Source: Serinus canaria | Lineage: Eukaryota > Chordata > Aves > Passeriformes > Fringillidae | Assembly: GCF_022539315.1 (NCBI RefSeq) | Contig: NC_066319.1 | Coordinates: 29,412,093 to 29,476,092, forward strand | Length of the DNA stretch: 64,000 nt | Direction: 5' to 3' | Part shown: positions 25,621 to 39,807 of the stretch, in pieces | How positions within the stretch are numbered: position 1 is the first letter of the stretch | How the letters are laid out: every line of letters begins with the position of its first letter | The notes under the pieces: generated by a model | What the model saw: the letters and a program-made list of their open reading frames with translations, nothing else | What the model was told of the DNA's origin: nothing | Databases searched by the model: none | Program-made: the position numbers and the translations under genes

Positions 25621-27394
25621 AGAGAACATCATCAAGAAAAGGCCCAAAAAGACATTTTGTTGGTAAATCAGTGTCCAAGGAATATCCCATTTGGAATTCA
25701 ACTGCTTTTATAAAACTAAGAAACAAGTCTTTCTGATATTTTTGAAAGCACTGAATAATTACTCATACACAAGGACATCTGCACTCACTGTATTGCTTCC
25801 AAGCGTGACTCAAAGCTGGTTCATCTGAATGGAAATATCAATTACACACCAGGTCCTCAAGAACCTGAAGATTGCAGGAACAAAAGTTCTTGTGTGCAGA
25901 GAATGTAAACACAGGAATCATGCAAAGAAATCTAAAACCAATCACAGGCTTATAAATGGTGCTCAAAATTAAAGGTTTAGGAGAATCTAGGAAGGAATTC
26001 AAATGCCTTGCTGATAGCTTTTTCAAACAGGTATGTATAAGTACTCATGTGGAAGAAAATAACAGATAGAAATAAATAGAAAAGGAAGTTCCAGAAAATG
26101 TCTAAAACTGCCAAAGAAAGAATTTTTGAGAAAAGTATTGACTGATAGTAACTCTGAAATATTAGCAAAGAAATTATTTGCCTGTCTCATTCTGCTGGCA
26201 CTGAGGCAGGAAAAATTTGGACTATGACTTATAAATAAGCAGCTGAACATCAAAAAATGTGTCTCAGTTTCTCCTCACATGGGTATCAACCTGCAAGAAC
26301 CCACAGTTTTGGCTAAAACAATTACATTTTCCTCTATAAATTTAAACACATCCTATCTCTGTTTAATGAGCATTTAATCTACTCTCAGACAACATCAGGC
26401 AGTGCTACTTATCTGTGACCTAGAAATTGCTCCTCAAATCAATAATATTAGTACTATCAGCCTTGAACTTCTGCAGAGATTTGGAATCTAGAGAAAAGAC
26501 ATGGGGGCAATTCAGAATAGGAAACAACAGTGTCAAAGGTGAAGACCTAGCCTAAGAGCTCCCAAGCTTTCAGATCCATTACAATGGGCCAGTATCCAAA
26601 AAGAGAGATATACACAGATTAACCAGTTTCTTGGGGACTGAACATTGTCCTTCTGAGTCCTTTCTGACTATCTGACAAATAGCAGCTACTATATTTTCAT
26701 TACATAAATAACCAAACATCAACATTTAATTAAGAAGCCAAAATACTTCCTGAGTACAAAGTAGTATTTTGAAGACCTCCCATAACTCCCCCTTTATTAA
26801 AAATACAACTTATATATCAAAAAAGCTCAATTTAATTGACAATAAGGCTGTGAAACAAGCTTACAATGGTCCAGGAAATACAGAGTCATAAAGATGCAGT
26901 TTCACCCCAAGTCACTATTTTTGGAACCTAATTTTTCTTTCCAGACACAGAAAATAGGTGGTGCCAGTGGTTCCATTTCCTTCTTGGTTTCCATCCATTA
27001 AAAAAAACCCAATAAATAAACACACTTAAGAGCATGAAAGGACATAACTCTAACAAAAACAAAAAGTGGCCAAAAAGGCAGAGGGGAATAATACACCACA
27101 CTGCACTGTATTCTTCAAAGGAGGAAAACCAGAACTTAGCTGTAAGATGGTTTTAACTTAACCAGCTACAGGCATTTTAACACATACTTAATGCTCCCCC
27201 TGGCCACATGATGCATTTGTAACACCAGGTACTATCAGGCAAACTTACTGTTGATTAACAAGGTTCCTGAGGTGCTGTTTTGAAGTGTAAGAAAGCCATC
27301 ACAATGTCATTCACAAGCAATTTATTCACAGGAGTGCTGAGATTTGATTTCAGACCAATATATCCAAATGGTATATGCATGACAAGGGAGAAGA
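25621..27394. other. Intronic sequence, nothing recognised
   Basis: AT-rich unique sequence between the LTR pair and the CR1 fragment. Confidence 0.6.
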
Positions 27395-27612
27395 AGTAGG
27401 TTTCCTAATTAGATATTAGGAAGAAACTTCTTACTATGAAATGGTGAGACACTGGATCAGGTTGCCCACATAGGTTGTGGATGCCCCATCCCTGGAAGTG
27501 TTCAAGGCCAGGTTGGGCTTTGAACAACCTGATCTAGTGGAAAGTGTTCCTGCTCATGGCAGGGTGGTTGGAACAAGATGACCTTTCAAAGTCATGTTTC
27601 TGTCATTCTGCT
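27395..27612 (+). mobile_element. CR1 LINE 3' fragment
   Basis: The stretch follows the CR1 3' end: TTAGGAAGAAACTTCTTACT, then a GAGACACTGGATCAGGTTGCC-like core, CCCCATCCCTGGAAGTGTTC, a leucine-rich reading of the GCCAGGTTGGGCTTTGA type, and the terminal ATTCTG motif. It is truncated at the 5' end as CR1 copies usually are. It contains small differences and deletions from the usual pattern, and is not coding. Confidence 0.9.
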
Positions 27613-30600
27613 CAGTCACCACCCTCTGTACACAACCAGGCAGAAAAGAGAGCCTACACTCAGGTCTGGATATTAAGCACTAAAACCCAATGGGTTGTAT
27701 GTCTTTTTCTACTCCAAATTGTTGTCCATGTCACACACACCCCTGTGAGAAGCTCTAAGATAGCCACCACCGAATCTGAAATTAGACTTTAAAGAATTTT
27801 TTAAAATTAAACTGAAAGCTTTGGAAGCCCCCAAAATTGCATAATGTAACCTTGGGAAGATGCAAGGAGCTCCAGGCAGCCGTGTTACAGATGTTTGGGA
27901 TACTGCCAGTGCTCGAACTTCGTGTGTGGGCAGGGGAGGGGGTACTGGGGAAAGCACCTTAAAAGGAACAGATACACACAACCCAGCAATAAAACATGGC
28001 TGTCTTAATTCACACTCATGCCACTGCAGCCTGGTTCTAAAAGCTTCTGCTGAGTGATTACCAGAGCCTTCTCTTCACTCACTGTACCTGTGACAAGCCA
28101 AGACTGGGATGTTAATTATTCAGCCATTTACAAGAAAAACAAAACAGAACATGCCTTCAGCAAAGAAGTGAAGCTCCAGGTGAATGAAGCCTTGCTTAAG
28201 AGGAGATTTGCTTCGTAGAAATTCCATTTCTGTATTTGAGACATCTGGAGCATATCATTAGGGATGTATTCAAGGTGGAAAATGCCTAAAGGCAAGTCTG
28301 CTATCAGAGCTGGGATCATTCCCATCCACCTTACCTGTGGTGACAGCAGTGAAGAGCATATTCCCTGATGCCTGCAGAAAACAACATACAGTAACATTTA
28401 CTTTGGAAGATAACCATGAATTATCAGGCAATAAGACCCCAGGCAGCTATCCCATCTACATAAATATATTATCACTGGATTTATTCCTCAAAGCCATAAA
28501 GATCAACAGGGCAAGACACAGTGGATTTTGCAGAGGACCTCCTTAAAGGGAAGCCCTGGCCCTAAATTTTCTCCTGGCTTTTTTTGTGAACAGTATTTTA
28601 TTCCATGATTTTGTTGGCACTAAACATCTGAGAGAAGGCACTCACTTTCTTCTTGGGAAATTAGGAAACCTATTAAGCAGGACCATTTCATGGATAAAGA
28701 AATTGCAGACTTCTTCCTTGGATGTTAAGTTATCCAACATGTTAGGGGATCCAAAAGTCTCATCATTTCCTGAAACAGCCTTATACTTGTGAGGTAATAC
28801 TTGAATCCCAGTGATCTTGAAACACAGTTTTAGAACAAAGAATATCTTTCAGGCAGGCTGCTAGCATGAAACAGAATTAGCTGTATTGGAGCAAGTCAGC
28901 ATGTGTCCATGTAACCTTTTGCAGGCAGATGACAAGGCTGTGCCCTTAACAGAGGCTTGTTCTATCAGCCACCCTAAGCTGATCACAACACAGCACCATG
29001 TCCAAGCTAACAAATGCTCTCAAGTCACTTGAAAGACAAATGCATCAAAAATGTTTCCTAACTGCCTGAAAACCCAAAACACTAGAAGTAACAAATGTTA
29101 CTTTCTTACAGTTCTACTGTGCTGCATTTTTGCCAAATAACCAAATAATTTGTTTCCCAAGGAATTGCAACAAATCTATTCATATATATTTAATATATTT
29201 AACTTTTTATTTAAGTTTAAATAAGTGAAACCAATAGAGTATTTTAACTTTGGACTAAGCTAAAAATAACCATATTTTGCTCAACATAGTGGGTTAGGTA
29301 AAGGAACACCTATAAAATGAAATTTTTATTAACCTGTTTATTAAATTTACCCATTATTTTTCTTTTATTAGACCCTCACTGAACTCTAGTGAAATTCTTT
29401 CAGAGTTGCTTCTATAGCCTCTAAACAAAGTATATCACTATCTAAGATATCTTTTTATTTTAGTAATTTCTAGAACAGTAATCTTCTATCTCAGGGCTAA
29501 ATTGCAAATGCCAAGCATTTTTCAGAAAATGTAGGCAGACATCACATTCTACTTTTTGTTAACCTTTCTGAATTTACATTTAAATATTCAAGATCAAAAT
29601 AATTCTTGAAAATAATATCTCATTTCTGAGATTCCTGGTATTAAATAAAACGTAACAACCAAGGCTACCCAAGTTCCAAAACCTACCAGACTGATCAACA
29701 TTTATACTAATCAGGAAGTCTGAAAAGTTTGAATGCCTTTTGATAAAAAGATTGTTTTTTATTACTTATTTGGCACTGCACTTAGATTAGTACATCCTCT
29801 GGCAGAACATGACCAGAATTTTCAAATCAATAAAAAACTCCAGTAAATTGTCAGCTCACTTAGGCATAACAAATAGCACCATAATCAGAAAACATGATCA
29901 GATAATGCTGACATGGTCTGGCAAAGGTGTTGGGGTCACTTAAAAATTGACATATATTTTTTGTACTCCCATCTCATTATTTCCAAACCTTTGCTCACCT
30001 TTTAGTTTTCATTTCAATGGAAAGTGAATGATTCTTTTCTGGTATATATAATCTTAAGTTTCAGATTAAAAAAATAATAAGGATTTTGACTTAATATATG
30101 TGCATTGACTCATTAGTTGTTCTCCAACTTTAAATGAAAAATAAACATGAGAAGTCATTACTTACAATTGCATCTCATATAAATGTCTACTGCCATGTTC
30201 TGTGATCTTATGCATTTTTGCAATGGGTACAAATTCTATACCCTAATGCCTCACCAGTGAGGTGAGGTGCATCTACCTGAGCAGTTCCATAACTCAGCCA
30301 GACTAGAGATCAACAACCATGATCATCATTTTGACTGCACCCTTTTATCAAGAGGTGACAAGGTGAACAAAATGCATTTACCTCAGAGAAAAAGCTACTG
30401 ATGGAAAGAGCACCAGAATATATTTTAAATTTGTATTTAATTCAATTGCAGGATAATTTTTGGAAACTGACACCTGAGACACACATATGGGCCACAAAAG
30501 CCAGACATTTGTCCATTCAATGGTTCAGGTTTAGGTGTATCAAATAATTCAAGCAAGAAACAAAGCATTTATTATTTTTGCTTTCTTGGAGCCCTTTCTC

Positions 30601-30799
30601 TTTGGTAAAGATTTTGACAGCTGTCCTTATTTTTCTCAGAAGAGCTGATGTAAGAAAATACCATGAATTTTTATATACATATTCTAAACAACTGAAAGGA
30701 GTCTTGTATTCACTAATGAAATAATCACTTTATTAGTAGAGAATTTTCAAAAGCACTACTACTTATTGCCTAAGGAAGGGGACCAAAGACTACATCACA
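27613..30799. other. Intronic sequence, nothing recognised
   Basis: Unique sequence between two CR1 fragments, slightly GC-richer near 27.9 kb. No feature supported. Confidence 0.6.
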
Positions 30800-30985
30800 A
30801 CCAAAAGCTGCCAGCTATCAAGCACTGGAACAGGCTGCTTAGGGAACCCCTTGAGTCACCATCCCTGAAGGAACTAAAAAGACACGTAACAGGAACACAG
30901 TTTAGTGGTGGACTTGGCAGTGCTGTGTTAATGGTTGGACTCAATGACATGAAGGTCATTTCCAGCCTCAATGATTCTATGATTA
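30800..30985 (+). mobile_element. CR1 LINE 3' fragment (second subfamily type)
   Basis: It contains AAGCACTGGAACAGGCTGC, CACCATCCCTGAAGGAACT and TTTAGTGGTGGACTTGGCAG, and ends with AATGATTCTATGATT, the CR1 3'-terminal repeat. The variant GTTTAGTGGTGGACTTGG segment marks a different CR1 subfamily from the copy at 27.4 kb. An 88-codon open frame across it is not a gene. Confidence 0.88.
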
Positions 30986-33900
30986 ATACAGCAGAAACCA
31001 TAATCTGGCAATTACTTTGTGTGCATGTGTGATTTTCCAGGAAAAAAAACCCCTACTTCGTGCGATATGCAGCTCAAAAATATAATATTACATTGCTCTT
31101 GAAAGTTAATCAAAACTGTGAGCTCTGAGAACTCTGTACAGGAATCTATTTCCCAGTGTTCACTTCCAAAATAGCAGTTAATTCTTTTATATATACTGAG
31201 ATGTTGAACCCTGCAAAGATAGGAAGTCTGCTAAATTCTTTGTCTATAGAAAATAGAGACATATCTCCCATATACTTCCGGTTTTGCCTAACTGGCTACA
31301 AGTTTAAGTCTGCAGAACTGTAGGGACCACAACGAATGAACTGCTCATTATTTAATACCTGTACTGCTCTGAGACTCTCTGACACTTTCTGCTTTCTAAG
31401 CTATAGGTTTGGAGCCAGTCCTGCAAACCCACTAGGGGAAAAATTTCAGGAATAAATCATTTCACGTGGCAGTATTCCTCACTAAGACAATAAAATACAT
31501 CGATTTCCTCTGGGGACTTCTTTGTGATCATGGAAAAAGTGCACATCTGTGTGCTTTTTACATGAAGGCTTTTTAACAAAGATGCTTTTAAGTTCATCTA
31601 CTGGACTGTAATATTTTTCTTTTACCAGTCACTATCATCTACCTAGCTATAAATCTTGTTGAATAACTACGAAAAATACAGTTCTAGCATGGATGAGGTT
31701 TTACAGCAATGAAAAAGGACAATATAACTTCAAAACCATTAATTTGATGTACTATGGATCAGTAAGGCCAAAAAACAAATGTATTTACATTCCTACACCA
31801 GCCATAACAAATAGAAACATATTTTATTACATTTCCTACCAAAGAAACTGGAAACCTGCTTTGTTAAAAATACCCAGTTATAGGTATTTGTTTAGTAAAA
31901 ACACAACATTCAACATGCCTGTGATCTACCAAAACAACAAAAAGTTTTCTAGAAAACACAAAATTAAGGTAGGCAACTTCTCTGCCAAAACAACGAGTGT
32001 TAAGAACTATCTCCCTCTTGATGGACATGACGCTGGTAACTGACAGAAAAATTAGCACCCAAACTAGTTCATGTACACCACAATCAGAACACACTAAAGC
32101 ACAGTGCAGCAGCAGGCCAAGCAAGATGCAGCTCTTTTTTTATTGTCATACTTGAGAAAAGCAAGCACTCATCTCCCATACACAACAGTGAGTTGGTTAT
32201 AAATTGGTTCCTCATGAGAAATTTCTTTAAAGTTTAGGAGTTATCCTTAAGAACTGCAGACAGACTTTCATTTTAGGTATTTATTTACTTATTTTTGTAT
32301 ATCACGACTGGTTAGCAATGGCATGTTGACCATTTCAACTCCATCCACACTACCTACATTCCTCCTCACTCTTTTCAGTGAGAGGCTTATGCCAGTCTTA
32401 CAGACAAAAGGTAACTGTCCAGAAGGATGCTACAACTGAATTGGGGGCTGGGGACAGAATGGAGTAGAGGGGGAGGTGGGAAAAAGTAACACTAAAAGAT
32501 TTCCAACAATGCAGGATGAAAGAACATAAGCATCTCGGGTCCCCTGAATATATTTGCTACCAGAACTTTAATTTTCCTTCTGTTGAATCAAATTCAAGAA
32601 AAGAAAAGCTAGATGCAAACAAATGATGCTGAAAGCCTCAAGATGAAAGTGAAAAGGTTTTATATAAGAAAAGAACTTGAAAAAACAAAATCTAAGAATT
32701 GTGAGCGAAAAGCAAGCCAGTTAAAGTAAGCAAACAAATACAAATCTTATAGTAGTTCCTTACTTTTTAATACTGAATAATAAATTACAGAGACATAATA
32801 GTTAAGTAGAACTTAAAAGAAATATTTGGAACAAGAACAAAATTCCATGCAGGAGTAGTTAGTCTTCGAAATTTCCCTTAAAAGATAATGACTTGGTGTA
32901 ACAGATTGACTTACAAGCTTCTTTAATATTGCTGCATTTAAGAAGTGAGATTCTTCCCTATACACCTTTCAGCAGATATGTATTTTGCTTCTTTATTATA
33001 TACATTAACACAAAAGTATAGCTAAGTAAGTGAGCTGCTATTAACATCTGAAAATTAAATATTTCTCAAATTATATTACTTTCCAGCTATGCTAACAACA
33101 TTATTCTGAGATATAAAACTACTGCTATTTATTTGGTGTATCATTACAGATTCTTTTATAGGAATACACATTTTCAACATAATAGAAAGTAATCAAGTAA
33201 TATCTTAGATTACCTTAATGCACAATAAAGAAATAAAGACAACAAATAATATATCAGAGGTAGAAAGACTGCCCTCTTTTGATGGGTACTTAGAGGACAA
33301 GCTTCTGGTAAGAAAGAGAAGTCAGTCTCTCCTTGCCAGATGGACCTGATGCTACATGTTCATTTTCCTCTAGCACTACTTGACAATGACATAACTTTTT
33401 ACTTTTGTTTATTCTTCTACAGGCTGCAAACAGACTATAAACCAGAGAACTACGCTTAGCTTCTTAATTATAAGGATCCTGCCAGGGATCATCTATCTAA
33501 CTTCATCTATTTAACTATGTGTATGGATGCATTTACTCTGCATTCATTTTTGTCCCTCTAATTTAATCCAAGGCATTCACCAATTTACTTTAGTTCACAT
33601 GCCTATGCATATTGAGCACAGATAAATCAAAATCAGAGGGAGCTCCTGCCTAACCAACATCTCTATAAATCCCCTGAAATATATTTAACACTGTATGCAG
33701 CTTTCATCAGCATGAAACAAGATAATAACAGCTGGCTGAGGTGGGAACTTGAAGCCAAATTCATAGCTTGTAAAGACAGCTCTTATTCTGTCTGTAATTT
33801 TCTGCAGTATTTTGCACGCAAGAGTCATGAGGAAAACCTTAGCACCACAGTGAGGCAGTGTTATTGCAGAGATCTGTTTATCCCCAGTCATCAAAGACTA

Positions 33901-36900
33901 AGGTACAGTTCCTATTAACACTGATGTACCTGTTTCATTAACACATCAGGGAACAGTATCTCCAAATAAAAATAAGACAAACTTCAGAGTCAAGGAAATA
34001 CCCTTCTTTCAACAGAGGTCCATGCTAGTGCAATTACATATTGCACAGTGTAGACACAATAAATGCCCAGGGGCTAACAGTGCTGCACAACACCACACAA
34101 TCATTTTGTTGCTTCAAGTTCTAAACAAGCCCAACAGGTTCTGTAGAGATGGTAAATTCTCCATTGCAGAAGTGTGTGGACAAGCAAAACTTGTTTTAAA
34201 AGTAAGTTCTAGCAAACTAAGCATGGGGTAAACTACTGACATCAATTCTTCTGGTCTTCCCATCCTACTTCATCAGTTTCCTGGTCTACTTTAATATCTC
34301 CACATGACAAAAAAACTAAAACAAATTCACATTTCTAATTCTCCACTAGGTACCTTATTCTAGTTTTACTTAGGCCCTGACAGGAAAGCACTACCCAAAT
34401 GTCTTTCATAAAATATATGCAGCACATACAGAAGGATGAAAGGAAACAGCCACTCAGTGGCTGACCAACAGTGGAGTTTAAAACAAGGAAAAGTATCAAA
34501 ACTGGCAAAACTCAGCACAGTCCCTTAATAACAGAAGGGTTCTCTATGATACTGCTGTTCTAGCTGACAGGCTTTGGGGTTTTTTACAGGAAAGAGAAAC
34601 ACTTTGAAAAAATTATTCACAGCCATAATTAGAACAGATGGAGAAGTAACACTTGGAATTTACTCACAGTAAGTAATGTCAGACTTGAACCGAAGGTGCT
34701 GAGAGGTCACAAACTTGTTCCTTTTACACTCTCAAGACTGATGTGCGCCTTGCAACCAGACTAACCACAACAGATTTTAGAGTTTAAAAATAGCCTTCCA
34801 TTACTTGAGCATTTATAAAATATAGCAATGACAGCTGAATATATGCTTGTTGCAATAAATAAAAAGCCTCAAACAGATAATGACCAAGCAAGTATTGAAA
34901 TTAAAAGAACAATAGCTACACAGTATGCTTTAGGGTCAAGTTATCAGGTGCCATTTTAGCAAAGAAAGATGAATAATTTTAACCAGTCAAATGAATAGTT
35001 AAAGGATCTGGTATCATCTACAGCAAAACCTTACTCTTGCCCTTTTGCTTTATTGCTAAAAGGAAATTACATTGCCCTGTAACTTCAGGGGGCAGGTCAC
35101 TATACTTAAACAACAGCACAGCAGTAATTTTATTTCTGAGTATCCTATCTTTAAATAAACTAAGAGCCACACATTTTTCTTGCATGTACTTTTCCTCCCC
35201 CATACCTACAATCTTCCAATTAATTTGTATTTAATAAAAGAAACAACAATCATCTATGAGGGCCATCTCTCAAACAGAACAATATTTTTAAGAGATAAAA
35301 CACTAATGGTAAGCATCCAAACACACGTTTTAAACAGAGACTGTTTCCTTGCATAGTGAGCACTTACAAACTTTTTGCAATTTACACGGCCAAGAAAGCT
35401 ATGTCAAAGGAAATCTTGCTGGACAGACCACTGTTTCACTTGAGTTTTATTCTCTGTGAAATACATCCTGCTGCTTGAAATTCCCAAACTCACAACACCC
35501 ATTAGTCAAACATAGCAAAGCACCACTTAAGCATTCAGGAAACCAGTGATGTTTACTTTGAGGTTCACCTTCAAATGAATAAAGAATCCATATACCATTT
35601 ATACTGGTTATCTTTGTTATGAAACATTTGCAGATTGAGCCCACTGGGCATGTTGAAATGATAAATCATATTTGCCTGTATTAAAAAAAAACTCACTCAG
35701 ATTCAAATGCCCACAGGGAAAATAGCTTCTACCTAAAACAGCACAACATTTTAGCCATTCCTTTAGGTTTTAAACCTAGGCTGATTCTGCTTTAATATCT
35801 GCAAATTCCACATCTTTGACAAGTAAATACACACACACCCTTTGTTTCCCACTCCTTTATTTATTCTTCTCAAACCTTCCACTCAGCCAGTCTGTCTTGA
35901 ACATGAAAGACTAAGGGCACTTGACAAAATACTAAAAGATCTACTTTGTAATGAAAAAAGTGGCAGGGTGAGGGGGAATATGCAATGGTATTTTGTTATT
36001 GTTCTTAAATCTCCCATTGGTGTTAGCATTTCAAAACAAGAATATATGATACTAAAAATTTTTAAAAGCATTCCCACAGTCTTTCTTTCCTTCTCCATTT
36101 ACCAGCTGACATCCAACTAGATTTACAAGCAAAATGTTGTTATTCCATTAAATGCTACAGAGGAATGACCTGCATCTCTCTGCCTCAAGTTTCAAACACT
36201 TTGAAACTGTGGTTCTATAGAGTCTGTGTCAGGATGCAAATGAAAGCAAGTAGAGTTTACCATATGAAGATCTTTCAGATGACTTTCCTCTACTGACAGG
36301 ACAACAGTCTCACAGCATTTCTAATTAAATCAGCAGATGGGCCCAAATCATTGGTCATATTTTTGTGTGCATTATTTGACTGCCATCTCACCTTAGAGAT
36401 CTGACTTCACTACTGTAAGTGGGCACTATGTGCATAAGCTGGCCCATACATGCACAGCTAAGATGAAATGGGTGGAGAAAATCCACTTATTTTTACCAAT
36501 TAGCTTCAAGTTACTAGCATTCATAACCTAGTGAAGAGAAGCACCTATGCAGCTGCATCTTTCATTAGCAGAAAATGTGCTCCCTAAATAACACTGAGGT
36601 ACCCATGCCAGGCTTGATAAAGCCAACATGACAGGAACAAGCATGCCCTGTTTGACACAGACAGTAGTTCTACAGTTGTAGCTCAGTGCAAATGCATCCA
36701 AAGACACTACACACTTCTTAAGGGAAAGAAATAGGACTCCCTTTCCATGAATTAAAAAAAAAAAATCACACAGACAATTAGCCCCCTATCAAAATAACAT
36801 CACCAGTGATAAATACCACCTTACAAAGTGAAAGTGTATTGCAGGACCTAAGCTAACAGATTTTGTTGAATGATGCAGGATTCATTCCAGAGTGGCCAGT

Positions 36901-36925
36901 CCAAGCAAAAGCAAAGAAAGAGAAT

Positions 36926-36974
36926 GCATGTTAACAGCTTGGCTGTTAACAACAGCATGTTAACAGCATGGCTG
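36926..36974 (+). repeat. Direct repeat, 20 bp, period 29
   Basis: GCATGTTAACAGCNTGGCTG occurs at 36926-36945 (N = T) and 36955-36974 (N = A), 19 of 20 bases identical. The spacer carries a further GTTAAC. Confidence 0.85.
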
Positions 36975-39762
36975 CCTCATGGCTATCAGACAGAACCAGG
37001 GCTTGGAAAGAGCAAAAGGTCAAGGCAAAAAACAATCCTTCCAGAAAAACACACTGAAACCCACAACACCACTACGTCTTTTATGCCATGAAAAGGGAAA
37101 CACGGAGTAATTCTTGGTTCTTCACATCAATTCTCACAACACTGCTGCAAAAGAGACTCTCTTTTCCATCCACTCAGTCTTAAAATTATACCCTTCATAT
37201 GGGTTTAAAGCTGTTTAAGATTTTGCTCATCTTAACTCTGAATATGTCCTCCCCATTCCCCTCAAACCCACTGCAGTTACCTACATTAAACAAGCTTTGC
37301 ACTTAATTTGCATGGTGCTATGAGAAGCAATGAAAGCTAAATTAAGCTGAGCATTGATTCCAAACCAGAATGTTTTAAAAGTTATCCATCTCATGTGAAT
37401 AGTCATCAAATTATTTAAAACACGTTTTGCTGACACAATTTTCAAAATTCTATGTTACATTATTAAAAAACTCACACATCTTTTTTTGGAGGTGTTCTTG
37501 CCCATGGAATTCTACACTGCTGCATATTAATGAAACAAGCTAATAGCTTTCCAAGATTAGACAAATATAGAGAAATTACTGAGGAAACAGCTCATTCCTT
37601 AAATTAGTTTACATTTTCCTTTGTATTTATAATTTTTTTCCACAATAGAATCAACAGAGGCAACAGAACTTTATATATGTCATGCAAGAGAGAGATCAAA
37701 CACTTTATCCAAACAATCCAAATTTCTCCTGTATTTGGAAAAATCATCCATTTTTTGAGTCTCCATAATCACTCTGACTTTAATCCAGACTTTGGGTCAC
37801 ATTAAAGCAATTTCTGGTCAAGGCATAGGTAAAGAACAATGCAACCATTCCTTAGTCTTGCTTTTTCAAAACCTAGAATGAAATTGAGTCACTCAGCTGC
37901 AATACTATGAACTCTTACTTAAAGATTACCAGAAAAATATTGTCCTGCAGGTCTGTAAAAAAGAAGCAGCATAATCAAGATAATGATGTCTAACTTACAA
38001 TGCAGCGCTTCATCAACCTCCTCAGATCTAAAACATCTGCAGTGTTTTCTTGCTTTTCCTATTTTCAATGTGTCAACAGAATTAACTTTATTTTCAAGGT
38101 TGTGGGCTTTTTTGTTTCACTTTTAATGCTTAGTGTATAGAACTGTACATGTAACAAAGACCTTACAAAAGCCAAGCAGCCAAAAGCAATTTTGCATTTC
38201 TATCTTTGCGAAACAATTCATTGTTTAACCATTTTTATTTCTCCCAGAAATGAAAGACTTCGGTGAAGCTCCTGTATAAGTCCCAACATTCTGCTTGCAA
38301 GCCTCTTCTCTCAGTGCTTTCTTCTAGAAAGCTTGTGAGACAGTCAAAACCATGCTCAGAGAAATTGTAGGTCCTTCAAGTACCTGAGGTCAAACCTGTG
38401 GCCAACTGCAAGATTGAAAGAGAAACGGTGAACAGAAATCTTCCAGACTGCAAAGTTTTGTGGTTCTATGCCTAAAAAACTCCCACTATTACACTCAGCC
38501 ATCCCTGTAGTAAGCAAGAGCAGAATCAATAGATTGGTGAATATCTGGAACAACCTTCTGGATGGAAGCCTTTTTTTAAAGCTCCCACTGTGATGGAATA
38601 GACAGCAGTACAAAATACTTACTCCTTACTCCTTTATCAAGGCTGAACCTGGTCATATAACTATTATCTTTACTTTTGATTTCAAGTCATAATAGAGCGA
38701 ATACAAGCCAAGCATACTTTATCCTCCTCTTCAGGGCTGTGTTCAAAGATCTCTGGCCTAAGGGGATGCATTTCTATGCAGTTTTCTGAGAAAGGCTGGC
38801 ACACCTATAGACAGCTTTTCTCTGAATGATAAGATATAAGGCAAGGCATAGTAGAAACTTCTTGCACCACAAAAAAACTGGGAGGCCCCCCAGTCTTCAT
38901 CCTGTCTTAAGCCATACCCCTTTCAATTCTTGGGCATTCACATATGACCAGATACTCAACATCCACACTATCACTTGTATTTCAAATTACCAGAGACACT
39001 GAAAAAGCCTAAGCCAAGTAAGATGATTTACTTCCTTCCAAGCCATCCTACAAGCTGCAGGACTGAAATTCTTTAAAAGCAACAGCAAAGCATCACTTGC
39101 AGTACTATGTAGGGATTATGAGATTCGTTAAGCAAGCAAACAGTCTAAAATAGTCTATGATAAACAATTATTTCCATATGCAAGATGGGTAAAGATACAA
39201 TTCTACACTTATCTTGGAACTTCTCAAATATGATTTTATTTGATTTGGAACCACATCCAAACATTCCACCTCAGTGTCAGCTGTTGGATGCCACTATCAT
39301 CAGAACAGCTTCAACGTGAAAGACAAACCCCACTTTAAGCAGTTAGGAGTAATCAGAACTGTTGTAATAAATGCATTTGTTACATCACAACAGTTTAGTG
39401 GTGTATCCAATGTGGCCTAGCATTTGTGAAAAACACAATAGGGTATGCAATCTGAAAACAGCCAAGACAGTTATTCTTGCTAGTTATCACCTGTTTCATT
39501 GCTGCTCTTCAACAGCTCAAGAAAGATCAGCTTTACAGGAAGCTGAACTAACTATAACAAGAAAAAATCTCTCTCACAGGAAGTTCCCACCAACTGCATC
39601 CAAGACAAGGAGCATATAAAGGATATACTATTTAAAGTGCTTACTCACATTTTCAAAATACTGAATATCTGGTTGTATCTTGTTCCTTACATTCTGTTTG
39701 CTTGCTTAAAGGCAGTTTCATTGTTTAAAGGAGAAAAATGATATATATGAAAAAAATGATAT

Positions 39763-39807
39763 ATAAATATTTTATATTCATATTTTATATGAATATAAAA
39801 TATTTAT
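39763..39807. repeat. AT-rich perfect palindrome, 21-bp arms
   Basis: Positions 39763-39783 and 39787-39807 are exact reverse complements around a TTT loop. The stem can extend further outward with one bulged T. It lies in a longer AT-only run (about 39739-39815). Such hairpins can extrude as cruciforms and vary in length. Confidence 0.85.

Noticed and set aside
30766..31032. 88-codon open frame, plus strand
   Set aside because: It follows the CR1 fragment ending AATGATTCTATGATT.
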